From: Gymnopilus junonius
Taxonomy: Eukaryota; Basidiomycota; Agaricomycetes; Agaricales; Galerinaceae
Direction of reading: 5' to 3'
DNA: 38,718 nucleotides
NCBI GenBank assembly: GCA_015501075.1
Contig: JADNYJ010000308.1
Coordinates: 1 to 38,718 of the forward strand
In this document: positions 1-10,493 of the stretch, piece after piece
How the letters are laid out: every line of letters starts with the position of its first letter
How positions within the stretch are numbered: position 1 is the stretch's first letter
Program-made: the position numbers and the translations under genes
The notes under the pieces: model-generated
The model's database searches: none
What the model was told of the DNA's origin: nothing
The model's input: the letters and a program-made list of their open reading frames with translations, nothing else

Positions 1-1979
1 GTATGTCGTGGTCGACATGGTGCGGTATTTATGAGTTTTCCAGAGCAGCTCATAAGGCACAATCTTACAAACCTGTTATCGTATGCTTCGTAATTTTGTG
101 CGCAGCCACAGTGACAAATATCTCAGCTATGTGATGTGCGGAAGCCGAAGCGCTGATGGACTGTCGGGTAAGAACTGCAAGATTGATAATCATTGACTGA
201 CCGGATAACGAAGACACTCAGCATTGCGTTGCGACAGCAATTGCAAGGAAGAAGCCAGGAGGGAAGGTTGAAGCAGAAACGTTCCCGTTATATCTCCCGA
301 TTCTAACGCACATGACACTTCGCTGTTCTTCGAGAGTATAGAAAGAAGGACATAGTTTGGGCTGAGGAGATCAGAGGGGCTTCCGATGAACACGAACGAC
401 GTTAATATTAGGGGGCTGCAGAGCCGAAAAGCAATCCTAACCAAACAGAGATCGGGCAAGAAATGTTATGTTCGTGCCGCTATATTTTCTTGATTGTGGC
501 GAAGAATAACACTGGAGCTCCAGAAACGATGCCAATAGGCAAGATAGTGAAAGACCTTCTCCAAGTCGACGTGATCATCATCGGCAGCAAACCTGTTGAA
601 CAGCCTGTCGGGTGTCGAGCAGTGAACTTCATGGAAAATAAATTTCTTGGCGGTCACTTGGTAATCCGTGCACATTGAGTCTAGTTAGAGGGTCGTCCTA
701 AAGCAGTACGAGGCTGCAGAATGCTAATGTAAAGTCAGACTGAAAGAGTAAATCGGCCGTGAGCGGGATTACTGTTCAGGGCAGGCGTAGCTGACTACGC
801 ATTCTAAACCGAGTCAACGCACTTGTCGACATCTTTCAACTAACAAGTCGCATTGATTTGGCACTGCAAACTCTGCTCCAAACTTTTGAAACCTTCCGAA
901 TGGACGCTTGTTCCTTTACAGCTTCTTCTGCTATGCAAATTCTGGAACCTCATTGTTACCGACCTCGGATGAAGGGCCGAGGCTTTCTCATTCAGGCTAC
1001 CGACATGTGCCATACAGAATGTAAAGCTTGTCTGGGGGCTCAGAGTAGCTGAAAAAAATTGCACGGAATGGTTGTCTATATGTTTTACTTCACGATAACG
1101 GTTTGGCGGCGTTTGTGGACACCCGGGGATTCTCTACGACTCATCATTACTTATACCCGACATTTCTTGGTTTATTTATCTGGAAAATGCTCAGCTCTAG
1201 TCTGTACACCTCGGTGCCGAAGCTTACCTAGACCAAAAAACTTGTAGACTCCACCTTTACTCGACCGTTGTGTTGATCGTGATCCCTGTCTTCCTTTTCC
1301 GTGGCAGCCGAGGTTATACACTACGAGTACAACGCTCGGTTGACTGCCTTCGAAAATGTAGTATAAACTATACGGAATGCTAGCTCTGTGCATTGCGCGT
1401 CATATTAATTTTCAGGCGGCAAAGCGGCGCACGGGTAAGGATCACCTCTAATTACATCCGCACATTATTGCAATGGCGATGCAGCCCAAATACTTCAATA
1501 TCCAAGATCAAGAGATAAGCATTTTAACCTACAGACAAGTTACACCTGACAGAGAGCTATCTCTTGCCAGGAGGCTTCTGTTTACCTGGCAAGTTGATTT
1601 TGTCCTTATCTCAGTGCTCTGTTTATTACTCACAATTTCTCGGAGAATGAAGAACACACCGAACGTCCGAGTCTATGCACGGGCAAGGAGGAGGATCCTC
1701 GGTTCGATCAAGGCGGTCTCTTCACCATAGTCCTCTATCTGAAGCATTTTCGTGCCTTCTCCAATGCCGCTATGAGCTTATGGAGCGACCGACCGCTCAT
1801 TCTTTGTCGGGTTCCCATCCAGACCGTCACAAGCATCCGAGCCGAAGGTCATCGCACTGAGAAAGCAAAGGAGTAATCATGGTATATGGTCCTTGCTACC
1901 TCGGAAAATGACAAAATTTTCATAACCCCCTAAGGCAGCAACACTGGCCTTGCAGGTATCTTCGTATATGGACGTTCCT
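1..1979. other. No gene recognised
   Basis: Both strands hold only short open frames (under 90 codons) that overlap each other in opposite directions and show no family motif or intron-linked continuation. I see no tRNA, repeat array or transposase motif. The stretch could contain untranslated or decayed sequence, but nothing can be named. Confidence 0.6.
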
Positions 1980-1987
1980 TATTTAAA
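1980..1987 (+). promoter_or_regulatory. TATA-like element of the dsRNA-binding gene
   Basis: TATTTAAA lies about 90 nt upstream of the proposed ATG at 2077. It is followed by a pyrimidine- and CA-rich leader typical of fungal 5' UTRs. The spacing fits an RNA polymerase II core promoter for the small gene downstream. Confidence 0.4.
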
Positions 1988-2076
1988 GGAGGTCGTAGTC
2001 CGGCTCTCTTCATCCAACTAATCTACTATTCGATACCAGCTCCTACTTCAATCAACCACCATTCTTGCAGTACTTC

Positions 2077-2429
2077 ATGGCCACCAGTCAGTTGTATCAC
2101 ATCTAGCCAGTATTGGAGGTTGCTTACCGCCTTTCAGATTTCCGCAATACCCTTAACAATTTCTGTCAACATCTTCATTTACCTCGTCCGGTCTACCATG
2201 AGGGTAATCCGCAAGGCCCAGAACATGATCCTCTTTGGACCTCCACGGTGTATAGTAAGTCCCAAAAATATTTCTTGTACGCTTCCTCATCTTCTTGGAA
2301 GTTAAAGATATGAATTATGGTTCCGGTACGGGAGGAAGCAAAGACAGTGCCAGGGAGCGCGCAGCTCGAGCCGCTCTAGTCCAGTTGCACACAGAAAAAC
2401 CTGGTTATTTGCCGCTGTTTCCGTTCTAA
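2077..2429 (+). CDS. Small dsRNA-binding-motif protein, 3 exons
   Basis: The proposed model is join(2077..2086, 2138..2254, 2308..2429), 82 residues. The first exon is only 10 nt (M-A-T plus one base). Intron 1 runs GTCAGT to TTTCAG and intron 2 GTAAGT to AAAG, and both junctions keep frame. The product starts with an FRNTLNNF helix, continues with a short strand around LWTSTVY, then YGSGTGGSKDSARERAAR and AALVQLH. This is the alpha-beta-beta-beta-alpha order of a double-stranded RNA-binding domain, with the Gly-rich loop, Lys and Ala-rich final helix in place. The length is about one domain, so the protein would be little more than a dsRBD. Stand-alone small dsRBDs of this look are common in agaricomycetes, usually without assigned function. 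The AAG acceptor of intron 2 and the tiny first exon are the weak points. Confidence 0.6.
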
Positions 2430-2689
2430 GGTGTTCCCCTTCGGAAAGATTTCCTTTCTCGCAGGGAAAGCTACAATTTTTTTCTTGTCTTTACTAGATT
2501 CTTACATACAGGCGATGACCATTCTTTGTCGGAAGGGCTTTCTTTCGTATAACAATGTTATTTTTTAGAAATGTGGACAATATTACACTAGTACTAGATT
2601 TAATGATACCTTCGTTTTTCCTTGGACCATAGTCCTTGGGTTTCCAATGACTGAGAAAGTGACGTGAGCTCAAAACAGTATGAACGATA

Positions 2690-3160
2690 TTACCGACAGA
2701 TCAATACTTGAACTGATGAGGTCGATTTATTTTGGATCACCCACTCATAATTGGAGAGTCGAGGTAGAGTGTTTATTTCATCGTCCCATAATCCCCTTGT
2801 TTGCGACCAGCTTGAAAAGGCGGCTGTTCCAGAGGAGCTTCCAACTTGTTCAAACATCCCCACTCCCTCTGGGTTTCCTAGGGTCCTGTCAGCGGGGTCG
2901 GATTTCGCGTTTGGTGATGCTCCGTCGATAGCAAAATTATCCTCTGCTCTAGCACCCATTCCGGCCCTTACTTGCTGCGACAAGGCATCTTGTTGCCAAT
3001 GTTTATTGGATGGATTCATAGCATGTCCTTGAGATATGGCATCGTTTTTGGGAAGGAGGGCGTCCATTGCCAGAGAAGCTACACATCGATATGGCGTCCT
3101 CAAGGAAATAACCGACGGGCTTTTCATCGGAAGTGGTAGTGATTTCGCGATGCTCAGCAT
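2690..3160 (-). CDS. Small protein with GNPEGVGM motif, copy 1
   Basis: A single open frame of 156 residues begins at an ATG preceded by a TATA-like run (3222-3233, minus strand). The first 45 residues are basic and Ser/Leu-rich with no acidic residue before about position 33 (MLSIAKSLPLPMKSPSVISL...), which resembles a mitochondrial presequence. Residues around 90-115 contain GNPEGVGMFEQVGSSSGTA, which is shared almost exactly with the next ORF at 3396-3689. A conserved motif in the same frame of two tandem ORFs argues that both are real. Downstream of the motif the two diverge, and the C-terminal 45 residues here may be intronic or decayed. I know similar NPEGVGF/DQVGSAS-type motifs from short fungal hypothetical proteins, but no function is established to my knowledge. 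Confidence 0.55.
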   Translation of the reverse strand: MLSIAKSLPLPMKSPSVISLRTPYRCVASLAMDALLPKNDAISQGHAMNPSNKHWQQDALSQQVRAGMGARAEDNFAIDGASPNAKSDPADRTLGNPEGVGMFEQVGSSSGTAAFSSWSQTRGLWDDEINTLPRLSNYEWVIQNKSTSSVQVLICR

Positions 3161-3221
3161 GCTTTTGAAGACTAAAGAGTTTGACAGAAGACGTTTGATG
3201 ATGGGAGTTATTGCATAGATG

Positions 3222-3233
3222 TATTTTTAAATA
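3222..3233 (-). promoter_or_regulatory. TATA-like element of the 2690-3160 gene
   Basis: On the minus strand this reads TATTTAAAAATA, about 62 nt upstream of the ATG at 3160, a usual distance for a fungal core promoter. Confidence 0.35.
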
Positions 3234-3395
3234 ATGTTTGAGAATACCGTCTCACACCATCATGACGTCAGTAACAACTGCCTCCGCCTGACCAGTATTA
3301 GGGGCCACATGCACTAGTCCCGAGCGCTTGAGCCCTGTAGCTTTGAGTCAGAGAAAGGGTTGGACTATTTAATTCTAACTATTCCAAGCTGACCT

Positions 3396-3689
3396 TTATT
3401 TCTTTCTTTCAATTTGCTCTGCACTTCCACTCGCACTGCCGACCTGATCTGCCATCCCCACGCCTTCAGGATTGCCTTTCCCAGTTTTTGAAGCCTTCTT
3501 CTGTTCCTTAGGAGAAGCTGCGTCTATAGAATCTCCAGAATCGTCCTTTCTTGTTTCTTGACCTCCCTTCATGTTTCTTGACCTCCTTTCACAGCCTGAC
3601 TTTGCACATCTTTCTGGTGAAGATTCACGAGTCCACTGCGTGTCCTTAGGATATACTACCCTTGTGGGAAGCTGCATAAGCTCTTCCAT
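3396..3689 (-). CDS. Small protein with GNPEGVGM motif, copy 2
   Basis: The frame encodes 97 residues from an ATG at 3689. The N-terminal 20 residues include Arg and hydrophobic residues (MEELMQLPTRVVYP), the middle is highly charged and Lys/Asp/Ser-rich, and the end carries GKGNPEGVGMADQVGSASGS, the motif shared with copy 1. Both genes point the same way and are about 235 bp apart, so a tandem duplication is likely. The C-terminus ends soon after the motif in ERKK. The charged central part suggests a soluble, perhaps disordered protein. Function unknown. Confidence 0.6.
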   Translation of the reverse strand: MEELMQLPTRVVYPKDTQWTRESSPERCAKSGCERRSRNMKGGQETRKDDSGDSIDAASPKEQKKASKTGKGNPEGVGMADQVGSASGSAEQIERKK

Positions 3690-3796
3690 GTATCAAAAAG
3701 AGTGGTTCGAGAAGTGCGGCACGAGAGTGAGGTACTGTGCGCAAACTAGGAAGGGACATCCTGTACTTTGGTTTAAAGGAACGGGACCTCCATGCC

Positions 3797-3804
3797 CTTA
3801 TATA
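3797..3804 (-). promoter_or_regulatory. TATA box of the 3396-3689 gene
   Basis: The minus strand reads TATATAAG here, about 108 nt upstream of the ATG at 3689. The rest of 3690-4086 holds no convincing coding sequence. Confidence 0.45.
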
Positions 3805-4086
3805 TCTGAGAATGTGACGTCATGTTGACGTTGCGCTACGCATCTAACTTACAAGCAGTCTCTTTTGAACAGTAAGTAATAGCTGAAGAGTAAAAATAGT
3901 CGAAGCTGAATACAGCTCGATTGTCAAGATATGTTGTTTTTAACATTTGTCCATAATACAGGAAAACCCTCAAAGAGGCAAAAGCTGAGATGGGACGAGG
4001 ACAAGAAAGGTGGGAGGGAATCAGCCTGAATTCCGGAACAAAAATCTTAGTCTGAGAGCGCTCACAATATTAGGAGGCGCATCTAA

Positions 4087-4524
4087 TCAAAGGATTGAGG
4101 CGGAAAATTCAAAGAAAGAGCTAAAACCACAACTAGCATTAGCTTGAGGGGCTAAACCGATAGAATAATTTGCCCGACTTACTCCCGGAAAAATTGGCAC
4201 CGTGACAAAGCCAAGCGGACTTGGGCTTGGAGGCAGAGGGGTAGACGTTGGTCGCCTTCTCGTTGTCTGGGAATATGACGAAGGAGGGCTTGATGACACA
4301 GGTCGTCGTCGATCCAAAATATCAGGATTGAAGGGCACTAGCGTGCTACTGGTGCTCACAACGGGGGAGAGTGGGTATGACTGAGGAATTTGGTGGAGGC
4401 TTCCAGTGGACGACAATGGACCATTAGGATTTAACGTTACGGGATCCTGCGGTAATCGCCGAGCACGACGAAGAAGGGGCATGAATACAGACTTCAAGCG
4501 CTTTACAACTCGAAGAGCAGGCAT
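4087..4524 (-). CDS. Hypothetical Pro/Ser-rich basic protein
   Basis: An open frame of 145 residues starts at ATG 4524 (MPALRVVKRLKSVFMPLLRR). The first 25 residues form a strongly basic, amphipathic stretch. The remainder is Pro/Ser/Thr-rich low-complexity sequence with clusters such as PLPPSPSPLG and RRRP. A TATA-like element sits about 134 nt upstream. No domain is recognisable. The opposite strand is also open over part of the region, so coding status is uncertain. The bias could be simple low-complexity DNA. Confidence 0.35.
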   Translation of the reverse strand: MPALRVVKRLKSVFMPLLRRARRLPQDPVTLNPNGPLSSTGSLHQIPQSYPLSPVVSTSSTLVPFNPDILDRRRPVSSSPPSSYSQTTRRRPTSTPLPPSPSPLGFVTVPIFPGVSRANYSIGLAPQANASCGFSSFFEFSASIL

Positions 4525-5582
4525 GATAAAGGAGAATGCAGTGGCTGATATTGAAAAAAAGTTTAGTGGAAACGCCCAATGGATGACGGTCTTCCGAGGC
4601 TGGAACAATCGTGCTGGTTAAAAAGTTCTCCTTCACAAAGAAAGGCAGGAGGAATGAAGTATATAGGCCAACACTGTTGTATATCCCCTAAAAAATGGTC
4701 CTATTTGAAGTTGGAAATTACGTTCTGTAGAACAAAAATGGGGGTCGGAAATGAAGCGCTATACGCTATTGGAGCGAATAGAATACTTGAATCGTTATCG
4801 TACCATATAAAGGTGAAGGCCACCAGTGAAATTGAGTAACATGCAGTATGCTACTAGTAGATCGTGCTGAATTGTGGCGAATCAACCTGGACCCAAACCT
4901 AAAGCAGCTGACGGAAATTTCGATGGATGGTTCAGTGGCGTCCTAAGAGGCTTTAAAGGAAATCGTACGAGAAATCGACAGCCAGTAATAATAACCGCCT
5001 TCTACATCGTCACTCTTCGCAGGCGAAGAGAACGACTCGTGTGTAAGCTTCTGCATCCGAATATAGCCCAGAAAGTTGCCAGAAAGGCGGCACCCGCTTT
5101 GAGGAGAGCAGATTGGCAGCAAGCCTTGATAAGCTCCTTACTGACATCCAGAAAGACATGATGCGCTAAGAAAGTCGGCAGTGAGGAACAACTAGTTTTA
5201 GCCAATGTTCACTGTCGCGCCAAAAGGGAAATCCGCGGGTTTGACTCGAAAGAACAGGGCTAAAGGTAAGTAAAATGGAGCCTATGCAGCGTCACACAGC
5301 TCGGCAAAGGCATGTCTCCGAGTTGCGAATGCAGTGGCGCTTGCTCTGGACCCAGTGTTGCTAATGGTTGTAGGTTTCTGAAGGCTGAAGCGGATAACGG
5401 GTCGAGTTAACTATGTATTCAAAGGACGCGACCCTCTACAGGTCACAGCATGGAAGGGCAAGGGGTCGTATATCATCAGGTTGATGACGATGTAAATGCG
5501 AACGACTCCAAATTAAAAATATGGAGATGCATTCCGCTGCAGAAAATTCTCCAAATTATATAGTCTTTAGCGATTTACCTAG
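4525..5582. other. Region without a supported gene
   Basis: A TATA-like tract on the minus strand (4658-4667) probably serves the 4087-4524 ORF. On the plus strand CATATAAAGG near 4804 precedes an ATG (4841) that reaches a stop after nine codons. A 95-codon frame follows at 4874-5161 but begins with GTG, is basic and matches no family I recognise. Nothing here can be called a gene. Confidence 0.4.
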
Positions 5583-5607
5583 CAAATGTCAGGCCTTCTG
5601 ACATTTG
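5583..5607. repeat. Perfect 10-bp inverted repeat (hairpin)
   Basis: CAAATGTCAG and its exact reverse complement CTGACATTTG are separated by five bases (GCCTT). They lie about 135 bp upstream of the tRNA gene. It could be a cruciform, a factor-binding dyad or the remnant of a small element. There is no T-run that would make it a terminator. Confidence 0.6.
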
Positions 5608-5743
5608 TCAGGACTATATTTTCTTGGAATTTTAATCGGCAGCATGTTTCGATTTCTATTCCTCGTACTGGACAAGAGGGATTAACGGCTGAAGTATCGT
5701 ACGCATATACTCATTTAGAGGGGACGTGAAGCGCCAAAGCCGT

Positions 5744-5827
5744 GGTGCTATAGTGTAGTGGTTATCACTCGGGATTTTGATCTTAGCTCGTCTTCCCGAA
5801 ACCCAGGTTCGAACCCTGGTAGCACCT
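5744..5827 (+). tRNA. tRNA-Gln (anticodon TTG) with 12-nt intron
   Basis: All arms can be folded. The acceptor stem GGTGCTA/TAGCACC has seven pairs. The D arm follows at 5753-5768. The anticodon stem is CGGGA/TCCCG (5770-5774 with 5794-5798), the loop TT-TTG-A plus T puts anticodon TTG at 5777-5779, and the T arm is CCAGG-TTCGAAC-CCTGG. A 12-nt intron (5781-5792) sits right after position 37, the standard eukaryotic nuclear tRNA intron site. The internal promoter boxes are intact (A box TAGTGTAGTGG, B box GGTTCGAACCC). The discriminator base is T, as in fungal tRNA-Gln. A TTTT tract at 5849-5852 can serve as RNA polymerase III terminator. Confidence 0.93.
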
Positions 5828-6994
5828 TTCACGGCCATCCAGCATGAATTTTGCTGCTAGTGGCCTGCTCCAAATTCGAAGATCTTCGCATAGTTTTTAC
5901 AACCTGTATATATCCGAGTCTGATGGAGTCAATACTCTAGTTGCCTTTAAGTTTCATGCCAGGAACTGTTTCCAGTTTGCACCCAGTCATAGCTTGACCC
6001 TATTTCCTGCGATATATGTGCTTACCTGGCTATCATTATTTAGTAAGAAGGTCCGTTATATAAAAGACTGTCAATTCCTTACTTAGAAATATTCACCGCT
6101 TAAGGAAGTTCAGAATTATCATCATTCAGTCCACACAACGCGCCAATCGCCACCTTATCATAACCGGAAAGACATACTCAAGTTTGTGCTGGTAGGCTCC
6201 CTTCTCCCGTTACCAAATCTAGTTTGATATCGGAAAGGAAACAAGAAGTCCTGTTGGCCAAGATAATCGCGCGTTTGGCACGCCGACCGCCATCAGTTGA
6301 GTCAATCTGATTACTGGAAACTTCACTGTGTTTAAGCTTGGAGTATAAGGTGATTATAACCCCCGTAGCTTTATTGATATGCAAGTTCTCGCATGGAGCT
6401 ATATGTAGAACAATCTCACACAACTTGACTCTAACCAGTATGAAATGAAATGAAATGGATATATACGGTCCCACGGTCGTGGCTAACATGACCACCTGGA
6501 AGATCTTGGCGTAAGAAGTTTAAGGCCCCATTACCCCACACTACATACTGCCCCACTGCAGCCCACGGCTTCCCCACATGGACGTTGTCGACCATCCCCC
6601 ATTCCGTGTCGTTTCCAGTTGCTCGCATAGGCAGCCTTGCCTGACGTCGATCATCTAAGGGCGGTCCGGAGTACTAAACGGTTCGAAACACGGGCGCTAA
6701 TAGTTGGCAATATGAACAACAGTTGACGTGCTCTATTGTATGCAATCCTAGTGAGTCAGAAGATCCCACCGTCTTGCGTAAAGGAACTAAGAACAGGTCG
6801 GTCATGGGGCCTCCAGAAGTTCCGGTTGTCCAATGACTGGAGCCCATCAGCCTTTTCTCAAATTATTAACATTGCTAATGTCAGCTGGTTTCGAAACGTT
6901 TTGGATCCGCAATTTGACTTCATTTCCACCACCACCAACGTTCCTTGGATATAAGGACAGTCCTAAAGCTAGAGAGCGCGACGTCCGAGCAGAC
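5828..6994. other. Region without a supported gene
   Basis: After the tRNA the sequence is AT-rich with short overlapping frames. A minus-strand frame at 6431-6628 begins with an ATG and is Trp/Gly-rich, and another lies at 6178-6495. They overlap in different frames, so I could not join them into one gene or match them to a family. The plus-strand frame of the F-box gene is open back to 6833, but the F-box motif begins just after the ATG at 6995. Confidence 0.4.
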
Positions 6995-8318
6995 ATGTCG
7001 AATACGGTCCAGCGAGTTATCCAGCAATCAACTCTGCCATCGGAAATAACGGACACAATCATCGACCACCTTCACGATGACATACAAGCATTGGGCACCT
7101 GCAGCCTAGTATACTCGGAATGGCTCGTCCGCAGCCGCTACCACATCTTCTCCACTGTTCAGCTTTCGCCATGTCGAGCACGACGCTTCTTCGACCTTGC
7201 AGCATCGAGAATGTGCACGTTCGTCAATCAAATTAGTCGGGTAGAGATGAATGGCTTGAAAAGAACGGCGAGAAGGGAAGGAAGGCAAGAAAGTCGACGT
7301 GGAGAGGATGGAAATGAAATCATGTTATTCAGCGAGGCGATGTCGCAATCCCATATACCGAGTTTCGCGGGAGTCAGGTCGATGGAGATCCGAAACGTCG
7401 ACTGGACCACGCTCACGTCTTCGCAACAGGCAACCCTAAGAAGTTGCCTCACAAACTTCCCTCTTCTCGATCGCCTCGAGTTGCATGACGCCGTGTTCCA
7501 TGATTTGCGCGAGGTCGCACGAATCATCAAGGCCTTTCCAACTCTTCTTCATTTAACAGCCAACATCACTTTCATGAAGTATCTCGAACACACGCTCGCC
7601 TCGGCAGAGACAACTCCTTTGACGAACACGCTCGTATCGTTGGAGCTGGGGACTAACGAAGCGATTCCCGTAGTATTGAATGGCCTAACAATTTGGGATG
7701 GTCCCCTGTCAATCAAGCAGTTGAAACTGCAAAATGTCAGGCTAGGCCACGTTCAATATATCAGCAGAGCATTGAGAAGGTTAGGAAATAACCTACAAAG
7801 GTTATCCCTCAGAATCCACGCTGGTGAATTCTCCACAACGTCCAAAGGTGAGGACGAGACGACTTGGCACCCGATATTCCTGACGTTCGCCAACAGTAGA
7901 CCTTCTCTATGCCCTGGATTTTTCTTCGCTAAGCAACATCCAGGAAGTTCGGATTGAAGGCCTCAAACTTACCAAATCATCGATCGAAAAAAGCCTTCCA
8001 GGGCTGCTTAAAAGCATAGAATCATCGTTTCTGGAGTCCTTGGAGCTGCGATTTCAGCTGGGCCTGGAGATGATGGAATGTATCGACTTACGACCAATGG
8101 AAAAAGCTCTCCTCTCTTTACATTTCTTTGGGATGAAGGTGGCTAATATGGCGGTCGAGGTTCTTCCTGAGGTCTCTTCATCGGAGAAAGAGATGGAAAA
8201 GTGGATTCGGCGCAGCATGAATGACCTCGATTCGCGTGGCGCTCTGAATGTTGTTATCATGCACATAGGAGCTTCGTACGACGTCGGAAGGAAATGTGGT
8301 AAGCTGTGGCTCTCCTAA
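6995..8318 (+). CDS. F-box-like protein with one intron
   Basis: The model is join(6995..7847, 7897..8318), 424 residues. The 49-nt intron runs GTGAGG to CAACAG with a CTGAC branch site, and removing it joins two open frames exactly (STTSK-V-DLLYAL). Residues about 14-55 form an F-box-like motif (LPSEITDTIIDHL, then ALGTCSLVYSEWLVRSRYHIF). Such motifs recruit Skp1, making the protein a candidate substrate receptor of an SCF ubiquitin ligase. The rest contains irregular leucine-rich strands (LLDRLELHDAVF, IKQLKLQNVRL, LQRLSLRIHAG, IQEVRIEGLKL) typical of the large agaricomycete F-box family and likely forms the substrate-recognition part. The start was chosen because the F-box follows immediately. 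A GTAAGC near 8298 could be a further donor, so the last few residues are uncertain. Confidence 0.82.
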
Positions 8319-10356
8319 CATTTCCTGTAAGATATTCTGAAGGTTAACACAGTCCTTTCATCAAAAACTTGAGGCTACTGACCTCCAACGAAAAATTAAA
8401 CCATATTTGATGCCACATCACTCCGTTTCATTGAAGGTTTCGGTCTCTTATATTGCGGTGGAACCATAACAGCGCATCTCTAAGATGAGCTTTCGAAGAT
8501 GAAAGATGGTATACATCGAGGACAGAGGTGTGATGAGGCTTATCCTGGGGACAGCAAGACAAGCCAACGCTATATGCCGATGTTTGGCTTGACCTTCCCG
8601 GACTCTATAATTAGCCAACACGATTGTGTCCTGCTAGTAAATTTATTTAATTCGGCTCATAATCGAAATTATGGCGCTGAATATTGTAAATCAAGATTTT
8701 ACCAACGACCAAGTGGATGCGGACCCGATGCAGGCGCCATTTCGCCGAGTTGACAGGTAGGGGGCTGTTTCCTCGTGCAACAGACCCTGAGTGCACTCGA
8801 CACTAGAAGTAGTACGAATACGACGGCAAGAAAATCACGTTCCGCAAGCCGCGGCCTTGTGAAGCACAATATTTTGCGACCTCGAACACTACATATAAAG
8901 TCTTTGACTTATACCTGGCACCGCTGCACCGGTACCTACCAATATTCAAAATATTTTTACTGACCTGTTTCGATCAACATTTTGTGTAATAAATATAAGG
9001 AGTTGAACATTTGCTATAAATTCAATGTATCTACAGCACTTACGTTACCATGAGGCAGCTGTGGCGTCTAATTACCGAAACCGGAAAGGAACTGCACAGC
9101 TTCGTATGTATCTGCGACCCTTGTTGTACGCTCGTATTGTCTTGAAAACAATCTTAAGTGAAGTAAACAAGGGGGTACATATGCGAGACAATATTTATAA
9201 TGTACTCTAGTGAAACCAGATTGTCAAAATCACAATTTTGAGGAAAGAATTTGTACAAGCTGTTGGGAAACTCGCAATACAAATTAGGGGCGAGAGGTAA
9301 ATTATCGAATGAGGTTAAAGAGCACTATGCAAAAGCCTTTCGGAGAATAGATGGGATGGTAGTTACGCAGGTAACCTCGTTGCCAGCCGTTCTGGTGATG
9401 ATGATGATGATGATTACCAGCAGGTGGTCCCATTAAGGAATAGACTGGGTTCGTCTACATGCAGTGGCCAGTGAAATAACAATTTGTGAAGAGGGGATAT
9501 CAATTTAATTTTCACCACACAATTTTTTTGCTCTATTTTTAGTACACAGATGGAGACTGGCCTCGAGGCTAGTACTTAGGCGCCAAAAGCCCATTTGCCG
9601 ATGGCTTGACACCGCACCGGTCATCATCTCTCCCTCTACAAATAGAAATTATGACCGTCCATCGGGATGTGATTTGGTCCGATATCTCGTTCTGAAGGAA
9701 CCTGAAGGAGTCCATCTTAACTAAGTGCAGAATTAGTACAAACCGCCAAAAAGAAAAAGACACACAGAGTGGAGCAGAAAAAAGGACCGCTGTAACTTGA
9801 ATACACGTGGTATGTGCATGGTCGATGTAGTTAGTGGTAAGAGGAGATCAGCGAAAGTCCCTTATATCGGGGCTTCTTTCCGACTTTTTTCACTTATCTG
9901 CAGTTCATCAGCTAAATGATTGACTCATTCAAGATCGGATGCAGTTGGCTTACGCCGAGAGCTTAGAAACCGAATACAGTAGATACAGCAAAAAAGAGGA
10001 CTCTGTTAAGAGCCTTCTCAAATCATCTACAAAAGGGTTTGCAAACAGGAAAACTTTTTCACTGTAGGCCTAAATTTACTCTAATTACATTTCTCTTGTG
10101 CTATATATCTTCACTCAAATGCGAAGATATCTCAAACGAGAAACTAGTCTGTCGGCGGAAGGCTCGGACAACTGATGGGCAACTTCATTCCTTCAAAGAC
10201 CAGAAGGATCTGATGGCTATGCTCAGCTGCAGGAGCCCACAAACGAGTCATTTATTTTGACATGGAATCTTTACTAGTGAGGACGCAAGTCATAATGAGC
10301 GCAGTTCATGGACCGCGATGTGCATTTGAGTCGCTTCCGAGTCAAGCAGGCTCGGA
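8319..10356. other. Gene-poor AT-rich stretch with a GAT microsatellite
   Basis: About 2 kb with no open frame longer than 92 codons and no family signature. At 9397-9414 there are six GAT units in tandem. A short inverted repeat (CAAAAT-CACA-ATTTTG) lies near 9230. I see no transposase, integrase or reverse transcriptase motifs. Confidence 0.5.
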
Positions 10357-10363
10357 TATATAA
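10357..10363 (+). promoter_or_regulatory. TATA box upstream of the 10494 gene
   Basis: TATATAA lies about 130 nt before the proposed ATG at 10494, within a CT-rich leader region. Confidence 0.4.
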
Positions 10364-10493
10364 TGAGCCTCCATAACTCGGAATCCCTCTCGTTTGCGTC
10401 CTCCAAAGTCTACAAAGAAACTTCGAGCCAGTTGTAGAGGCTCCTTAGTGTCTAGTGACTTGCTTTCCATTGTACCTCGCTTCCATCCCCTCC

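Noticed and set aside
4874..5161. 95-codon basic ORF after a TATAAAGG
   Set aside because: It starts with GTG, the first ATG after the TATA reaches a stop at once, and no domain is visible.
5775..5793. Reading the tRNA without an intron
   Set aside because: The anticodon loop would be 19 nt. Removing 12 nt after position 37 restores a normal 7-nt loop and all stems.
6178..6628. Overlapping minus-strand frames with a Trp/Gly-rich stretch
   Set aside because: No family match, no splice model joining them and no repeat elsewhere in the window.
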